Part shown: piece by piece, positions 1-8,885 of the stretch
Layout: each line of letters starts with the position of its first letter
How positions within the stretch are numbered: the stretch's first letter is position 1
Source: Pseudomonadota bacterium
Lineage (GTDB): Bacteria; Pseudomonadota; Gammaproteobacteria; Burkholderiales; Rhodocyclaceae
Direction of reading: 5' to 3'
Assembly (NCBI GenBank): GCA_018262235.1
Contig: JAGTRY010000002.1
Coordinates: 1-64,000, forward strand
DNA: 64,000 bases
Notes under the pieces: generated by a model
The model's input: only the letters and a program-made list of their open reading frames with translations
Databases searched by the model: none
Told to the model about the DNA's origin: nothing
Translations under genes and position numbers: made by a program

Positions 1-1
1 C

Positions 2-550
2 ACGGGCGGCGTCTTGAATAGTCATCCCCATGTACTGAAACGGACGATGGAACGGGCGTGAGAGCACTGGCAACGCCTTGCTCCACACCTTATCCAGAGC
101 CTGGGCGAGATTCGTGGCATTGGCCGGTGGAGCATACGCGTTCTTGTTAAAAACCACACCGAGGCTTCGGACAAGATCCTCAAAAGCGGTGAGGTAGCGG
201 CCGTCTTCGGTAAAGTCTGCATAGCGTTTCCCAAGGAGGAATCCTGGCAGATCGCACGTTCGGTACATCAATGGCAAGACTTTTACACGACGCCCCATGA
301 TTTCCTGATTCATGGCGACGTCGACTTCACGTTGAACCCATGGTGAGGCGACGGAATTCGGTGAGAGTACGACGGCAACGAAGTCTACTTTGTCGATTCC
401 TGCGCGAATTTTTTCAATCAGTGACTCGCCGATCTTGATCTCGGCTTCGTCTAGCCAGTAAGGAATGCCTTGGTTGTCCAAGTCAGCAGCGAGGCGCCGA
501 ACAAAAGGCTTATCTGAATAGTTATGGCTTAAAAAGACGCTGGGAAGCAT
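2..550 (-). CDS. TIR-domain protein, 5' part only (runs off the left edge)
   Basis: Absent from the ORF track because it is open at the window edge. Reading the minus strand from the ATG at 550-548 gives 183 residues without a stop. Residues 4-140 look like a bacterial TIR domain: VFLSHNYSD forms the first strand, WLDEAEIKIGES (about 32-43) matches the usual WxDExEIxxGxS block, and VVLSPNSVASPWVQREVD (about 60-77) carries a Glu (about residue 75) at the place of the catalytic Glu of TIR NAD hydrolases. What follows the domain is outside the window, so the effector or sensor part is unknown. In bacteria such proteins commonly hydrolyse NAD+ or make cyclic ADP-ribose signals, often in anti-phage defence. 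That role is inferred from the family only. The gene is upstream of, and unrelated to, the cinA operon. Confidence 0.85.
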   Translation of the reverse strand, partial: MLPSVFLSHNYSDKPFVRRLAADLDNQGIPYWLDEAEIKIGESLIEKIRAGIDKVDFVAVVLSPNSVASPWVQREVDVAMNQEIMGRRVKVLPLMYRTCDLPGFLLGKRYADFTEDGRYLTAFEDLVRSLGVVFNKNAYAPPANATNLAQALDKVWSKALPVLSRPFHRPFQYMGMTIQDAAR

Positions 551-914
551 GGAATGATGGTTTCGTGTTAAGGGGACCAAGTACGGTGCAGCATGCTGCC
601 AATATCATAGAGCAATGAAATAGACTGGTGATAGTTCAACGTTCTACGTCATTCACCACTTCCTGTTCTGGTATACGCGATGGCGTGGAGCGCCGAATTC
701 TGACGTTTCCAGGCAGAGCGTAGGAACGACCAATTTATGAATGTCTGCTCCTGACCGTTTGACTCACTCACCACCCCACATACTCGTACCACGTCCGGCG
801 TAATCAGCGTAGGGCATCAATCGCCCGCAGGGGATTGCGCTGGATTATTCCTTTGCCACCGCCATACGGCGCAATGCGCTTCGCTTCGATTGCACCACCC
901 TACACCGGCACGCC
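551..914. other. Intergenic stretch between the TIR gene and cinA
   Basis: No convincing reading frame. The left part (551-790) is lower in GC and probably holds the TIR-gene promoter, though I cannot point to clear -35/-10 boxes. The right part (about 795-909) is a dispersed repeat listed separately. The short ORFs drawn here are shadows. Confidence 0.5.
795..909 (-). repeat. Dispersed intergenic repeat, copy A
   Basis: On the minus strand this stretch contains ATCGAAGCGAAGCGCATTGC, later GCGCAATCCCCTGCGGGCGA and then CCCTACGC and TACGCC. The same blocks in the same order, diverged, occur at 22392-22494. Both copies sit next to a gene that looks horizontally acquired. No transposase or clear terminal repeats are visible. 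Confidence 0.5.
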
Positions 915-1406
915 TCAGCCGCGCTGCGCGAGCGCCAGCACGCCTTCGAGTGCGATCCGGGTGGATGCCGCGCGGACGGCGGAGCGATCGCCGGGCAGGA
1001 GCAGGGTGCGGCATTCCGGGCTGGCGCCGCGCCGTTGCCAGCCGAAGCAGACGGTGCCCACCGGCTTGTCTGGCGTGCCGCCACCTGGCCCGGCAATGCC
1101 GGAGATGGCGACGGCAACATGTGCCACGGATTTCGCCAGCGCGCCGGCCAGCATTTCATGCACGGTCTGTTCGGAAACCGCGCCATGCGTGTGCAGAGTG
1201 AGCGGCGAAACGCCGAGCATCTCGACTTTGGCTTCGTTGGAATAGGTGATGAAGGCGCGGTCGAACCAGGCGCTTGATCCGGCGATGTCGGTCACGGCGG
1301 CGCTGACCAGCCCGCCCGTGCAGGATTCGGCCGTAGCCAGTTGCCATTGATGCGCCAGCAAGGCGCGGCCGAGTTGTTCAACCAGCGAGTGAAGTTCCGG
1401 TGTCAT
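915..1406 (-). CDS. pncC: Nicotinamide-nucleotide amidase, CinA C-terminal type (PncC)
   Basis: 163 residues, the size of the stand-alone CinA C-terminal domain. It deamidates nicotinamide mononucleotide to nicotinate mononucleotide in the pyridine nucleotide salvage cycle. Family marks are TAESCTGGLVSAAVTDIAGSS near residues 19-39 and AISGIAGPGGGTPDKPVGTV near 100-120. The N-terminal molybdopterin-like domain of full CinA is absent. The ATG at 1406 follows an AGGAG ribosome site; the longer start in the ORF track has no such site. The gene overlaps the end of the HD-domain gene by 29 bases and is last in the ribB-to-pncC operon. Confidence 0.92.
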   Translation of the reverse strand: MTPELHSLVEQLGRALLAHQWQLATAESCTGGLVSAAVTDIAGSSAWFDRAFITYSNEAKVEMLGVSPLTLHTHGAVSEQTVHEMLAGALAKSVAHVAVAISGIAGPGGGTPDKPVGTVCFGWQRRGASPECRTLLLPGDRSAVRAASTRIALEGVLALAQRG

Positions 1407-1970
1407 AGCGTGCTCCTGCAAAATGATCTTCGATCCGGGGTAGGACGATCTGCCAGATGCGTGGCAAGACCTCGCCGATGAAGCTGACACGGGCAAGGAC
1501 TTTTTCGCGTGGAACCTTGTGCTCGCGCCAGCTCAAACCGTCGTGACTGAGATTATGCAAAAGCGGCATCAGCCGGTCCAGTGCATTGGCATATTTCGCT
1601 TCAGGCGTCTGGTTGGCGGTGAATTCTTCCCACAGCTCACGCAGATTGGCAGCATTCTGCGCAGGCAAAGTTACAAGCAATTGTTCGAGCGCGGCGACTT
1701 CGCGTTGCGCGGCATCGCTGCGTGCGTCGGCATAGACGAAGGTGTCGCCGCAGCCGATCTCGGGCACATCGTGCATCAGGAACAGCAAGGCCGCATGGCG
1801 CGCATCGACCGGAAAGGCACATTCGCCTTCGAGCAGCAGCGCGCACATGGCTCCGTGCCAGCTGTGTTCGGCACTGTTTTCACGTCGCGACAGCCCGGCC
1901 GGCATGGTCTGGCGCTCGACGGCCTTGAGCCCATCCAGGGTCAGGATGAAGTCCAGCAAGGCTGCGGCGC

Positions 1971-1974
<4 letters not shown>
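1378..1974 (-). CDS. HD-domain phosphohydrolase (HDDC2/YfbR-like)
   Basis: 198 residues. The metal-binding HD signature is spread over SAEHSWHGAM (about residue 33) and LFLMHDVPEIGCGDTFVYAD (about residues 63-82), as in small HD hydrolases of the YfbR/HDDC2 group, which remove phosphate from deoxynucleoside monophosphates. The substrate here is not known. The start at 1974 overlaps the pgpA stop as ATGA, so translation is probably coupled. The 377-residue form in the ORF track reads back through pgpA in another frame and is rejected. Confidence 0.8.
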
Positions 1975-2461
<487 letters not shown>

Positions 2462-2462
<1 letters not shown>

Positions 2463-3022
2463 CAGAAGGGCATCCCGCAGTCACAGAATACTTGCGTGGT
2501 GCCCGCTTCACTTTTCAGCAGACCCATGCTGTAGAGATCGAAATAGCGCCCGTTCTTTTTGACCGCCTGACGCCGTATGTCTTCATGCACGAAACCACAG
2601 TTTTCATACAAGCGGATCGCGATGGCGTTGTTGCTCATCACCTCCAGCTCGATCCGTTCGATCACGGGAGAAGCCGCCAGCCATGCCAGCGCCTCATGCA
2701 TCAGTGCGGTCGCGATGCCACATTCACGCGCAGCGCTTTTCACGCTCAAACCCAGACGGGCCACATGCTCAAGCCCCGGACGCGTTCCCCCGCTCAAGCT
2801 GAGCGCTCCGAGCAGCTCGCCTTCCTGTTCAGCCAGGAAGATGACCGCGTTGTCTTGGCCCGGCGCAAGCAGGTGGGCACGCAGCTGTTCGGCACTGCCT
2901 GCATGCGCAGGCGGGCAAACCGTGTCGAGATGCTCGGCAAAAATCCCGGCCAGAAAGCTTGCATAGCATTCGGCATCCGCAGCAGAGGCCGTACGGATAG
3001 AGATCGATTCAGGCATGTTCAT
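2462..3022 (-). CDS. GNAT-family N-acetyltransferase
   Basis: A one-domain acetyltransferase: ISIRTASAADAECYASF opens the fold, the acetyl-CoA loop is LGLSVKSAARECGIATALM, and IAIRLYENCGFVHEDI is the typical C-terminal motif. Substrate unknown. I place the start at the ATG at 3022 (MNMPES), just before the first strand. A GTG at 3052 overlapping the thiL stop as GTGA would add 10 residues and is also possible; neither has a strong ribosome site. It lies between thiL and pgpA. Confidence 0.85.
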
Positions 3023-3048
3023 GTCCAGAAAATTGCACTTCACACGCT

Positions 3049-4017
3049 TCACCCGCCCGTCCGGGAGAAGTGATCAAACCCGTGTGCAGCGACGGCTTCG
3101 CAGACACCGTCACCACGTTGCAGCCACAACCCGGTCTTGTCGAGGATGCGGCCGATCCGGTGCAGCGGCAATTCGAGATGGCGCCCCAGCGCTTCAACCT
3201 GACCGCGCTTCTCGCGGGGCGCGCAAAACAATAGCTCGTAATCATCCCCGCCACGCAGCAGGGCATCCATGGCGCGCTCGGTCCGCTTGCAAGCGGCCAG
3301 CAGCGTCGCCAGTGGCAGTGCGGATTCCTCGATCATCGCGCCGACTTGCGAGCGTTCAAGGATGTGGTTGAGATCGCCCAGCAAACCGTCAGACACATCC
3401 AGCATGGCACTGGCGATCCCCCGCAAGCCGATTCCCAGCGCGACGCGTGGCACCGGCCGCTGCAGGCGTTCCACACAGGGTTCGACCCAGGCACTGACCA
3501 GTTGCAGTTCCTGAACGAGTTGCGCCAGCCCGAGGGCGGCCATGCCGGGCCAGCCGGACACCCAGATGTCATCCCCGTGAAGCGCGCCGTCGCGACGCAC
3601 GGCGGCATCCGCCGGCACCTCACCAAAGATGGTGGGACACAGGTTGAGCGGTCCGCGCGTGGTGTCACCACCAATCCAGTCTACGCAATACGCTTCACAG
3701 CAATCGCGAAAGCCGCGCGCCAGCGCACTGATCCACGCTTCGTCAGCATGCGGCAAGGCCAGCGCCAGGGTGATCCAGCGCGGTTCTGCGGCCATCGCGG
3801 CCATGTCCGAAATATTGACGGCGGCCGTCTTCCAGCCCAGCAGAAAAGGATCCACGTCCGGCAGGAAATGCGTGCCGGCAACCAGCATGTCGGTCGACAC
3901 CACCAATTGCATGCCGGGGCGTGCCCGCAGCAGCGCGCCATCGTCCCCCACACCCAGATCCGTATGGCTGGTGGGGTAATGGAAGAAACGGCGGATCAGG
4001 TCGAATTCGCCGGGCAT
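3049..4017 (-). CDS. thiL: Thiamine-monophosphate kinase
   Basis: 322 residues, normal length. It phosphorylates thiamine monophosphate to thiamine diphosphate with ATP, the last step of thiamine cofactor synthesis. Family marks are DLGVGDDGALL near residue 21, VVSTDMLVAGTHF, AAVNISDMAAMAAEP, WIGGDTT and LDVSDGLLGDL, which bind metal and nucleotide. It follows nusB in a ribH-nusB-thiL-pgpA order common in proteobacteria. The gap to nusB holds an inverted repeat described separately. Confidence 0.96.
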   Translation of the reverse strand: MPGEFDLIRRFFHYPTSHTDLGVGDDGALLRARPGMQLVVSTDMLVAGTHFLPDVDPFLLGWKTAAVNISDMAAMAAEPRWITLALALPHADEAWISALARGFRDCCEAYCVDWIGGDTTRGPLNLCPTIFGEVPADAAVRRDGALHGDDIWVSGWPGMAALGLAQLVQELQLVSAWVEPCVERLQRPVPRVALGIGLRGIASAMLDVSDGLLGDLNHILERSQVGAMIEESALPLATLLAACKRTERAMDALLRGGDDYELLFCAPREKRGQVEALGRHLELPLHRIGRILDKTGLWLQRGDGVCEAVAAHGFDHFSRTGG

Positions 4018-4040
4018 GGCGAATTTGAGGACTGCGTGCA

Positions 4041-4119
4041 GAGTGCCAAGTGCTGAGTAAATGATTCCTGCAGGCCTCGCCTGCGCTGATTTCTACTCAG
4101 TCCTCAGTCCTCGGCACTC
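4041..4119. repeat. Nested inverted repeat with CAGTCCT direct repeats between nusB and thiL
   Basis: GAGTGCC at 4041-4047 pairs with GGCACTC at 4113-4119, and CTGAGTA inside it pairs with TACTCAG at 4094-4100. The right side also repeats CAGTCCT three times. The right arm reaches the last codons of nusB. There is no run of T, so it is more likely an RNA-stabilising or processing structure than a terminator. Confidence 0.5.
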
Positions 4120-4606
4120 AGTCCTTTCTCCTCTGCTTGGCTGCATGTTCGACTTCGGCCGCACGCAGCTTGGGGGCGAGCTTGTCGAGCACGCCGTTGA
4201 TGTAGCGATGACCATCGGTGCCACCGAAGGACTTGGCCAGCTCGATGGCTTCGTTGATGACGACGCGATACGGTGTCTCGATGCGGTGGGTCAGCTCATA
4301 GGCGCCAAGCAGCAGGATGGCGCGTTCAATGGGCGAAACCTCTGTCAGGGGGCGGTCGATGCAGGCCACGATTCCGGCTTCCAGCGCGTCGGCATTGCTG
4401 GCCGCGCCACGCAGCAGAACGAGCGCCAGCGGCTTGTCGGCACGCGCCCACTCTGCGCTTTCCTGCTCCAGATGATCTTCGATGACAGGCAGGGAGTTGC
4501 CGGTCATCCGCCATTGGTAAAGGCCCTGCATGGCGATCTCGCGTGCCAGGCGACGCGGGGTCTTTTTCGGGGTTTCTTGCGGGATCAGTACTTTATCGTC
4601 GCTCAT
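4118..4606 (-). CDS. nusB: Transcription antitermination factor NusB
   Basis: 162 residues. NusB binds the boxA RNA with NusE during rRNA transcription. The all-helical family is recognised by [20 protein letters not shown] near the start and by [14 protein letters not shown] and [20 protein letters not shown] in the second half. The ATG at 4606 overlaps the ribH stop as ATGA; the longer ORF-track start is in ribH sequence and is rejected. Confidence 0.96.
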   Translation of the reverse strand: MSDDKVLIPQETPKKTPRRLAREIAMQGLYQWRMTGNSLPVIEDHLEQESAEWARADKPLALVLLRGAASNADALEAGIVACIDRPLTEVSPIERAILLLGAYELTHRIETPYRVVINEAIELAKSFGGTDGHRYINGVLDKLAPKLRAAEVEHAAKQRRKD

Positions 4607-5076
4607 GCGCGGATCGTCCTCAACAGGTTGGCCATCTCGATGGCGGCTTGGGCACACTCGCGCCCCTTAACATCCATGCGCACTTCGGCTTGCTCATCCG
4701 TATTGGTGGTCAACACGCCATTGGCAATCGGAATGCCGGTATCCAGCTGCACGCGTGTGATCCCCGCGGACATTTCATTGGAAACCACCTCGAAGTGGTA
4801 GGTATCCCCACGAATCACCGCACCCAGCGCGACCAGCGCATCGTAGCGTCCGGTCCGGGCCAGGGTCTGCAGCGTCAGCGGCATTTCCAGGGCACCGGGC
4901 ACCTTGGTGATGAGGATCTGTTCGGCTACCACACCGCGGGCCAGCAGCTCAGCCACACAGCTGCCCAGCAAGCCTTCGCCGATATTGGCATTGAAGCGCC
5001 CGGCCACGATGGCCACGCGCAGCCCCTTGCCATCCAGGCTCTGGGCAATTTCGGGAACATTTTCAAAACGGGACAT
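4603..5076 (-). CDS. ribH: 6,7-dimethyl-8-ribityllumazine synthase
   Basis: 157 residues. It condenses 3,4-dihydroxy-2-butanone 4-phosphate with the ribityl pyrimidine to form lumazine, the penultimate step to riboflavin. Family marks are [51 protein letters not shown] (with the catalytic His) and NGVLTTNT. It lies 15 bases downstream of ribB, which supplies one of its two substrates. Confidence 0.97.
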   Translation of the reverse strand: MSRFENVPEIAQSLDGKGLRVAIVAGRFNANIGEGLLGSCVAELLARGVVAEQILITKVPGALEMPLTLQTLARTGRYDALVALGAVIRGDTYHFEVVSNEMSAGITRVQLDTGIPIANGVLTTNTDEQAEVRMDVKGRECAQAAIEMANLLRTIRA

Positions 5077-5091
5077 GAATGTTTTTCCTTT

Positions 5092-6207
5092 TCAGGCCTT
5101 GGGTTCTTCGTAACCGGTCACTTCGAGCCCGAAACCGGTCATGCTCGGGATGCGTCGGGCCGTAGCCATCACCCGCATCTTGCCCACATTGAGGTCACGC
5201 AGGATCTGGGCGCCGATGCCGAACAGGCGCGGATCCCACTTGGCTGCAGGCTTCTGGGTTTCTTCCTTGACGCCCAGCGCGGTCAGCATCTCATCGCTGG
5301 TCTCGGGGCGACGCAACAGGATCAGCACGCCATGACCATGGGCAGCAATCCGCGCCAGCGCTTCGTCCACCGTGAAGCTGTGATGGCTGCTCGCCGTATC
5401 GAGAAAATCGAGTACCGAAACAGGTTCATGCACCCGCACCAGGGTTTCGACTTCCGGCGTGATGTCGCCCTTGTACATGGCCAGATGCAGTTCGCCGGAA
5501 GCCCGGTCCGTGAATGCGGCCAGCCGGAATTCGCCATGTGCGGTCGGCACGGGTTTGTCCGCCACGCGTTCGACCAGCTTTTCGACCGCCGAGCGGTAGT
5601 GGATCAAATCGCGGATCGCTCCGATCTTCAGCCCGTGCTGCTGGGCAAACGGAACCAGATCGGGCAGGCGCGCCATGCTGCCATCGTCATTCATGATTTC
5701 GCAGATCACCGCCGCCGGTTCCAGCCCGGCCAGCGCAGCCAGATCGCATCCGGCTTCGGTATGCCCGGCGCGCACCAGCACCCCGCCCGGCTTGGCCATG
5801 ATCGGGAAGACATGACCGGGCTGCACGATGTCGCCCGGCTTGGCATTGCGCGCCACCGCCGCCTGCACGGTGCGCGCACGGTCTGCAGCGGAGATTCCGG
5901 TGGTCACCCCGGTGGCCGCTTCGATCGACACGGTGAAGGCGGTCGAGAACTGGCTGCGGTTGTCACGCGCCATCTGGTTGATGCCGAGCTGGCGGCAACG
6001 CTCTTCGGTGAGCGTCAGACACACCAGGCCACGGGCGTATTTCGCCATGAAGTTGATCGCTTCCGGCGTGATGTGCTGGGCGGCAATCACGATATCACCC
6101 TCGTTTTCGCGGTCTTCATCATCAATCAGGATCACCATGCGGCCTGCACGGATATCTTCGATGATGTCGCGAACCGGGGAAAGAACACTGGCGCTGCTGA
6201 GAGTCAT
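5092..6207 (-). CDS. ribB: 3,4-dihydroxy-2-butanone 4-phosphate synthase fused to a degenerate GTP cyclohydrolase II domain (RibBX type)
   Basis: 371 residues from the ATG at 6207. The N-terminal half (about 1-205) is a complete RibB domain: VILIDDEDRENEGDIVIAAQ holds the acidic metal ligands and RAGHTEAGCDLAALAGL the substrate-binding residues. The C-terminal half aligns with GTP cyclohydrolase II, ending FGIGAQILRDLNVGKMRV, but the zinc-binding C-x10-C-x-C block after LVRVHEP is missing and the RQEGRGIG loop is replaced by RRPETSDE. So it should make the butanone phosphate but not open GTP. A separate RibA must exist elsewhere. First gene of the rib operon. Confidence 0.93.
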   Translation of the reverse strand: MTLSSASVLSPVRDIIEDIRAGRMVILIDDEDRENEGDIVIAAQHITPEAINFMAKYARGLVCLTLTEERCRQLGINQMARDNRSQFSTAFTVSIEAATGVTTGISAADRARTVQAAVARNAKPGDIVQPGHVFPIMAKPGGVLVRAGHTEAGCDLAALAGLEPAAVICEIMNDDGSMARLPDLVPFAQQHGLKIGAIRDLIHYRSAVEKLVERVADKPVPTAHGEFRLAAFTDRASGELHLAMYKGDITPEVETLVRVHEPVSVLDFLDTASSHHSFTVDEALARIAAHGHGVLILLRRPETSDEMLTALGVKEETQKPAAKWDPRLFGIGAQILRDLNVGKMRVMATARRIPSMTGFGLEVTGYEEPKA

Positions 6208-6522
6208 GGTATCGGGTCCTGCAGAACGGGAACGCTGGGCGCCACCGTATCCGGTTTCTCTGGTCAGGGCACACATCCGGCCGGGCATGTACCGCTGCTT
6301 GCTTGAAATATCACGTTCCGTCCCCAGTTAAGTACGCAGCCGCTGCGGACACTGGGTCCAGCAGGCTGTTCCACCCGGGGCAAAAAACGGATTCCGCTTG
6401 TCTGGACCCGGATTTTACGCGATTCACCGCGCCCTCGCCCGGGAAAGACTGCGGTCAGCCGATTGGAGTACCATCGCCTGCCCGGCAAGCCCCCACAAAC
6501 CCTTCACGAAAAGAGGCTGTTC
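6208..6522. other. Divergent promoter region between ribB and gshA
   Basis: No gene. It must carry promoters for both directions, but no strong boxes stand out. GGGTCCAG (6354-6361) and CTGGACCC (6402-6409) form an inverted repeat about 40 bases apart. I looked for the FMN riboswitch often found before ribB and did not find its conserved blocks. Confidence 0.5.
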
Positions 6523-7815
6523 ATGGTGCCGCATCTGACCACCGCCCTCTCCGGCCCGCTGCTCGCGCTTGAGCAAGGTCTGCTCGACAACGCCTGCCGG
6601 ATCGAACAATGGTTCCGCAGCCAGTGGATGGAACACACCCCGCCCTTCTATGGTTCGGTCGATCTACGCAACAGCGGCTTCAAGCTCGCCCCGGTCGACA
6701 TGAATCTGTTCCCGGGCGGCTTCAACAACCTGAATCCGGATTTTCTGCCGCTGTGCGTGCAGGCAGCGCATGCCGCCGTCGAGCGCTTGTGCCCGAACGC
6801 CAGCAACCTGCTGCTGATCCCTGAAAACCACACGCGCAACCTGTTCTATCTGCAGAACGTGGCCCGGATCGCCAACATCCTCAGCCTGACCGGTCTGAAC
6901 GTACGCATCGGCTCACTGCTGCCGGAGATTACTGTGCCCACCCCGGTCGACTTGCCGGATGGCCAGCAACTGCTGCTGGAACCGCTGGTCCGCCAGGGCA
7001 ACCGGCTCGGCCTGGCGGACTTCGATCCCTGTGCGATCCTGCTCAACAACGATCTCTCCGCCGGCGCTCCGGCCATCCTGCAAGGGCTGGACGAGCAATG
7101 GCTGCTGCCGCCGATCCACGCTGGCTGGGCCACGCGCCGCAAATCGCTGCACTTTGCCGCCTACGATCAGGTGGTGGCCCGCTTCGCACGTCTGCTTGAA
7201 ATCGATCCCTGGCTGCTGAACCCGTATTTCGGTCGTTGCGGGCAGATCAACTTCCATGAACGTACCGGCGAAGACTGTCTGGCCACCCAGGTGGACTCGC
7301 TGCTGACGATGATCCGGCAGAAGTACGCGGAGTACGACGTCAAGGAAACCCCTTTCGTCGTCGTCAAGGCCGATGCCGGCACTTACGGCATGGGCGTGAT
7401 GACGGTACGCGATGCCAGCGAAGTGATCGGCCTGAATCGCCGCCAGCGCAACAAGATGAGCGTGATCAAGGAAGGCCAGCAGGTCTCCGAAGTCATCATC
7501 CAGGAAGGCGTGCATACACTGGAAACGGTGAATGGCGGCGTTGCGGAACCGGTTGTCTACATGATGGATCATTACGTGGTGGGCGGTTTCTATCGCGTCC
7601 ATGGCGAGCGTGGCCGCGACGAAAACCTCAACGCGCCGGGCATGCACTTCGAACCGCTGGCGTTCGAAACTTGTTGCAACGTACCGGACTGCAAGCAGGC
7701 ACCCGACGCTGCGCCCAACCGCTTCTATGCCTATGGCGTGGTTGCGCGTCTGGCCTTGCTGGCGGCCTCCGTAGAGCTGGAGCAAACCGCTCCGGCAGAA
7801 GTGGCCCTGGCATGA
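6523..7815 (+). CDS. gshA: Glutamate-cysteine ligase (proteobacterial GshA, about 430 residues)
   Basis: 430 residues. It ligates glutamate and cysteine, the first step of glutathione synthesis. It belongs to the shorter ATP-grasp-like family of beta- and some gammaproteobacteria rather than the 520-residue E. coli type. NSGFKLAPVDMNLFPGGFNN and PFVVVKADAGTYGMGVMTV are characteristic. The ATG at 6523 is preceded by AGAGG, and the 20 extra residues in the ORF track are dropped for that reason. The stop overlaps the gshB start as ATGA. Confidence 0.94.
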   Translation: MVPHLTTALSGPLLALEQGLLDNACRIEQWFRSQWMEHTPPFYGSVDLRNSGFKLAPVDMNLFPGGFNNLNPDFLPLCVQAAHAAVERLCPNASNLLLIPENHTRNLFYLQNVARIANILSLTGLNVRIGSLLPEITVPTPVDLPDGQQLLLEPLVRQGNRLGLADFDPCAILLNNDLSAGAPAILQGLDEQWLLPPIHAGWATRRKSLHFAAYDQVVARFARLLEIDPWLLNPYFGRCGQINFHERTGEDCLATQVDSLLTMIRQKYAEYDVKETPFVVVKADAGTYGMGVMTVRDASEVIGLNRRQRNKMSVIKEGQQVSEVIIQEGVHTLETVNGGVAEPVVYMMDHYVVGGFYRVHGERGRDENLNAPGMHFEPLAFETCCNVPDCKQAPDAAPNRFYAYGVVARLALLAASVELEQTAPAEVALA

Positions 7816-8747
7816 AGATCGCGTTCATCATCGACCCGCTGGAAGGGCTGAAAGCCTACAAGGATTCCAGCATTGCCATGATGCGCGCCGCCCAGGCGCG
7901 TGGCCATCAAGTGTTTGCGCTGCAGCGGGAAGACCTGCTGGTGCGGGATGGCGTGGTACACGCCCGGCCCCGGGCGCTGGACGTCACCTCCGACAATACC
8001 CGCTGGTACACCGCTGCAGCCCCGGTCACCCAGCCGCTGACGGCTTTTGACGCCGTGCTGATGCGACAAGACCCGCCTTTCGATGCCGAGTACGTGGCCG
8101 CTACCTGGATCCTGGAGCGTGCGGTCGCGCAAGGCGCGAAAGTCTTCAATGACCCGCGCGCCATTCGTGACCACTCCGAGAAGCTTTCGATCACGGAGTT
8201 CCCGCAGTTCACGCCCAACACGCTGGTGGCGCGGGATCCGGCCATCGTCCAGGCATTCATCGAGGAATTCGGCGACGTGATCCTCAAACCGCTCGACGGC
8301 ATGGGCGGTACCGGCATCTTCCGGGTCCGCCAGGACGACCCGAACCGCAACGCCATCCTCGAAACGCTGACGGACATGGGCCGGCGCAGCATCATGGCAC
8401 AGCGCTATCTGCCGCAGATCAGTGAAGGGGACAAGCGCGTGCTGCTGATAGCTGGCCAAGTCATGCCGTATTGCCTCGCCCGCATTCCGATGGCTGGTGA
8501 AACCCGCGGCAATCTGGCAGCCGGAGGCCGGGGCGTAGCCATGCCGCTCACGACCCGCGAACGCGAGATCGCGGAAGCCCTGGCGCCCGTCCTGTGGAAA
8601 CGCGGCCTGCTCATCGTCGGACTAGACATGATCGGCGGACATCTCACCGAAATCAATGTCACCAGCCCGACCTGCATGGTCGAGATTGCGCAGCAATCCG
8701 GCTACGACATCGCCCGTCAACTCATCGAGGCGCTTGAGACTTTGTAA
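7812..8747 (+). CDS. gshB: Glutathione synthetase
   Basis: 311 residues, usual length. An ATP-grasp enzyme that adds glycine to gamma-glutamylcysteine. Marks are the FIIDPLEGLKAYKDSS start, LMRQDPPFDAEYV, DVILKPLDGMGGTGIFRV (ATP-grasp loop) and GLDMIGGHLTEINVTSPT (metal ligands). It is translated from an ATG overlapping the gshA stop, so the two enzymes are made together. The longer ORF-track start runs through gshA in another frame. Confidence 0.97.
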   Translation: MKIAFIIDPLEGLKAYKDSSIAMMRAAQARGHQVFALQREDLLVRDGVVHARPRALDVTSDNTRWYTAAAPVTQPLTAFDAVLMRQDPPFDAEYVAATWILERAVAQGAKVFNDPRAIRDHSEKLSITEFPQFTPNTLVARDPAIVQAFIEEFGDVILKPLDGMGGTGIFRVRQDDPNRNAILETLTDMGRRSIMAQRYLPQISEGDKRVLLIAGQVMPYCLARIPMAGETRGNLAAGGRGVAMPLTTREREIAEALAPVLWKRGLLIVGLDMIGGHLTEINVTSPTCMVEIAQQSGYDIARQLIEALETL

Positions 8748-8885
8748 GTCATGCGGCGGTCGCGCTGTCAGCCTGGGTTGTACAGCCCGATCGGCCTTAC
8801 AGACCTACGGGCGCTTCGCCGATCTGGCGCGCGTTGCTCTTCATAATTCAGGGCATTCGCAACCCTTTCCCCCACCCAAAAAAAT

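Noticed and set aside
6208-6522. FMN riboswitch before ribB
   Set aside because: The conserved blocks of the RFN element could not be found on the minus strand, although the position would be right.
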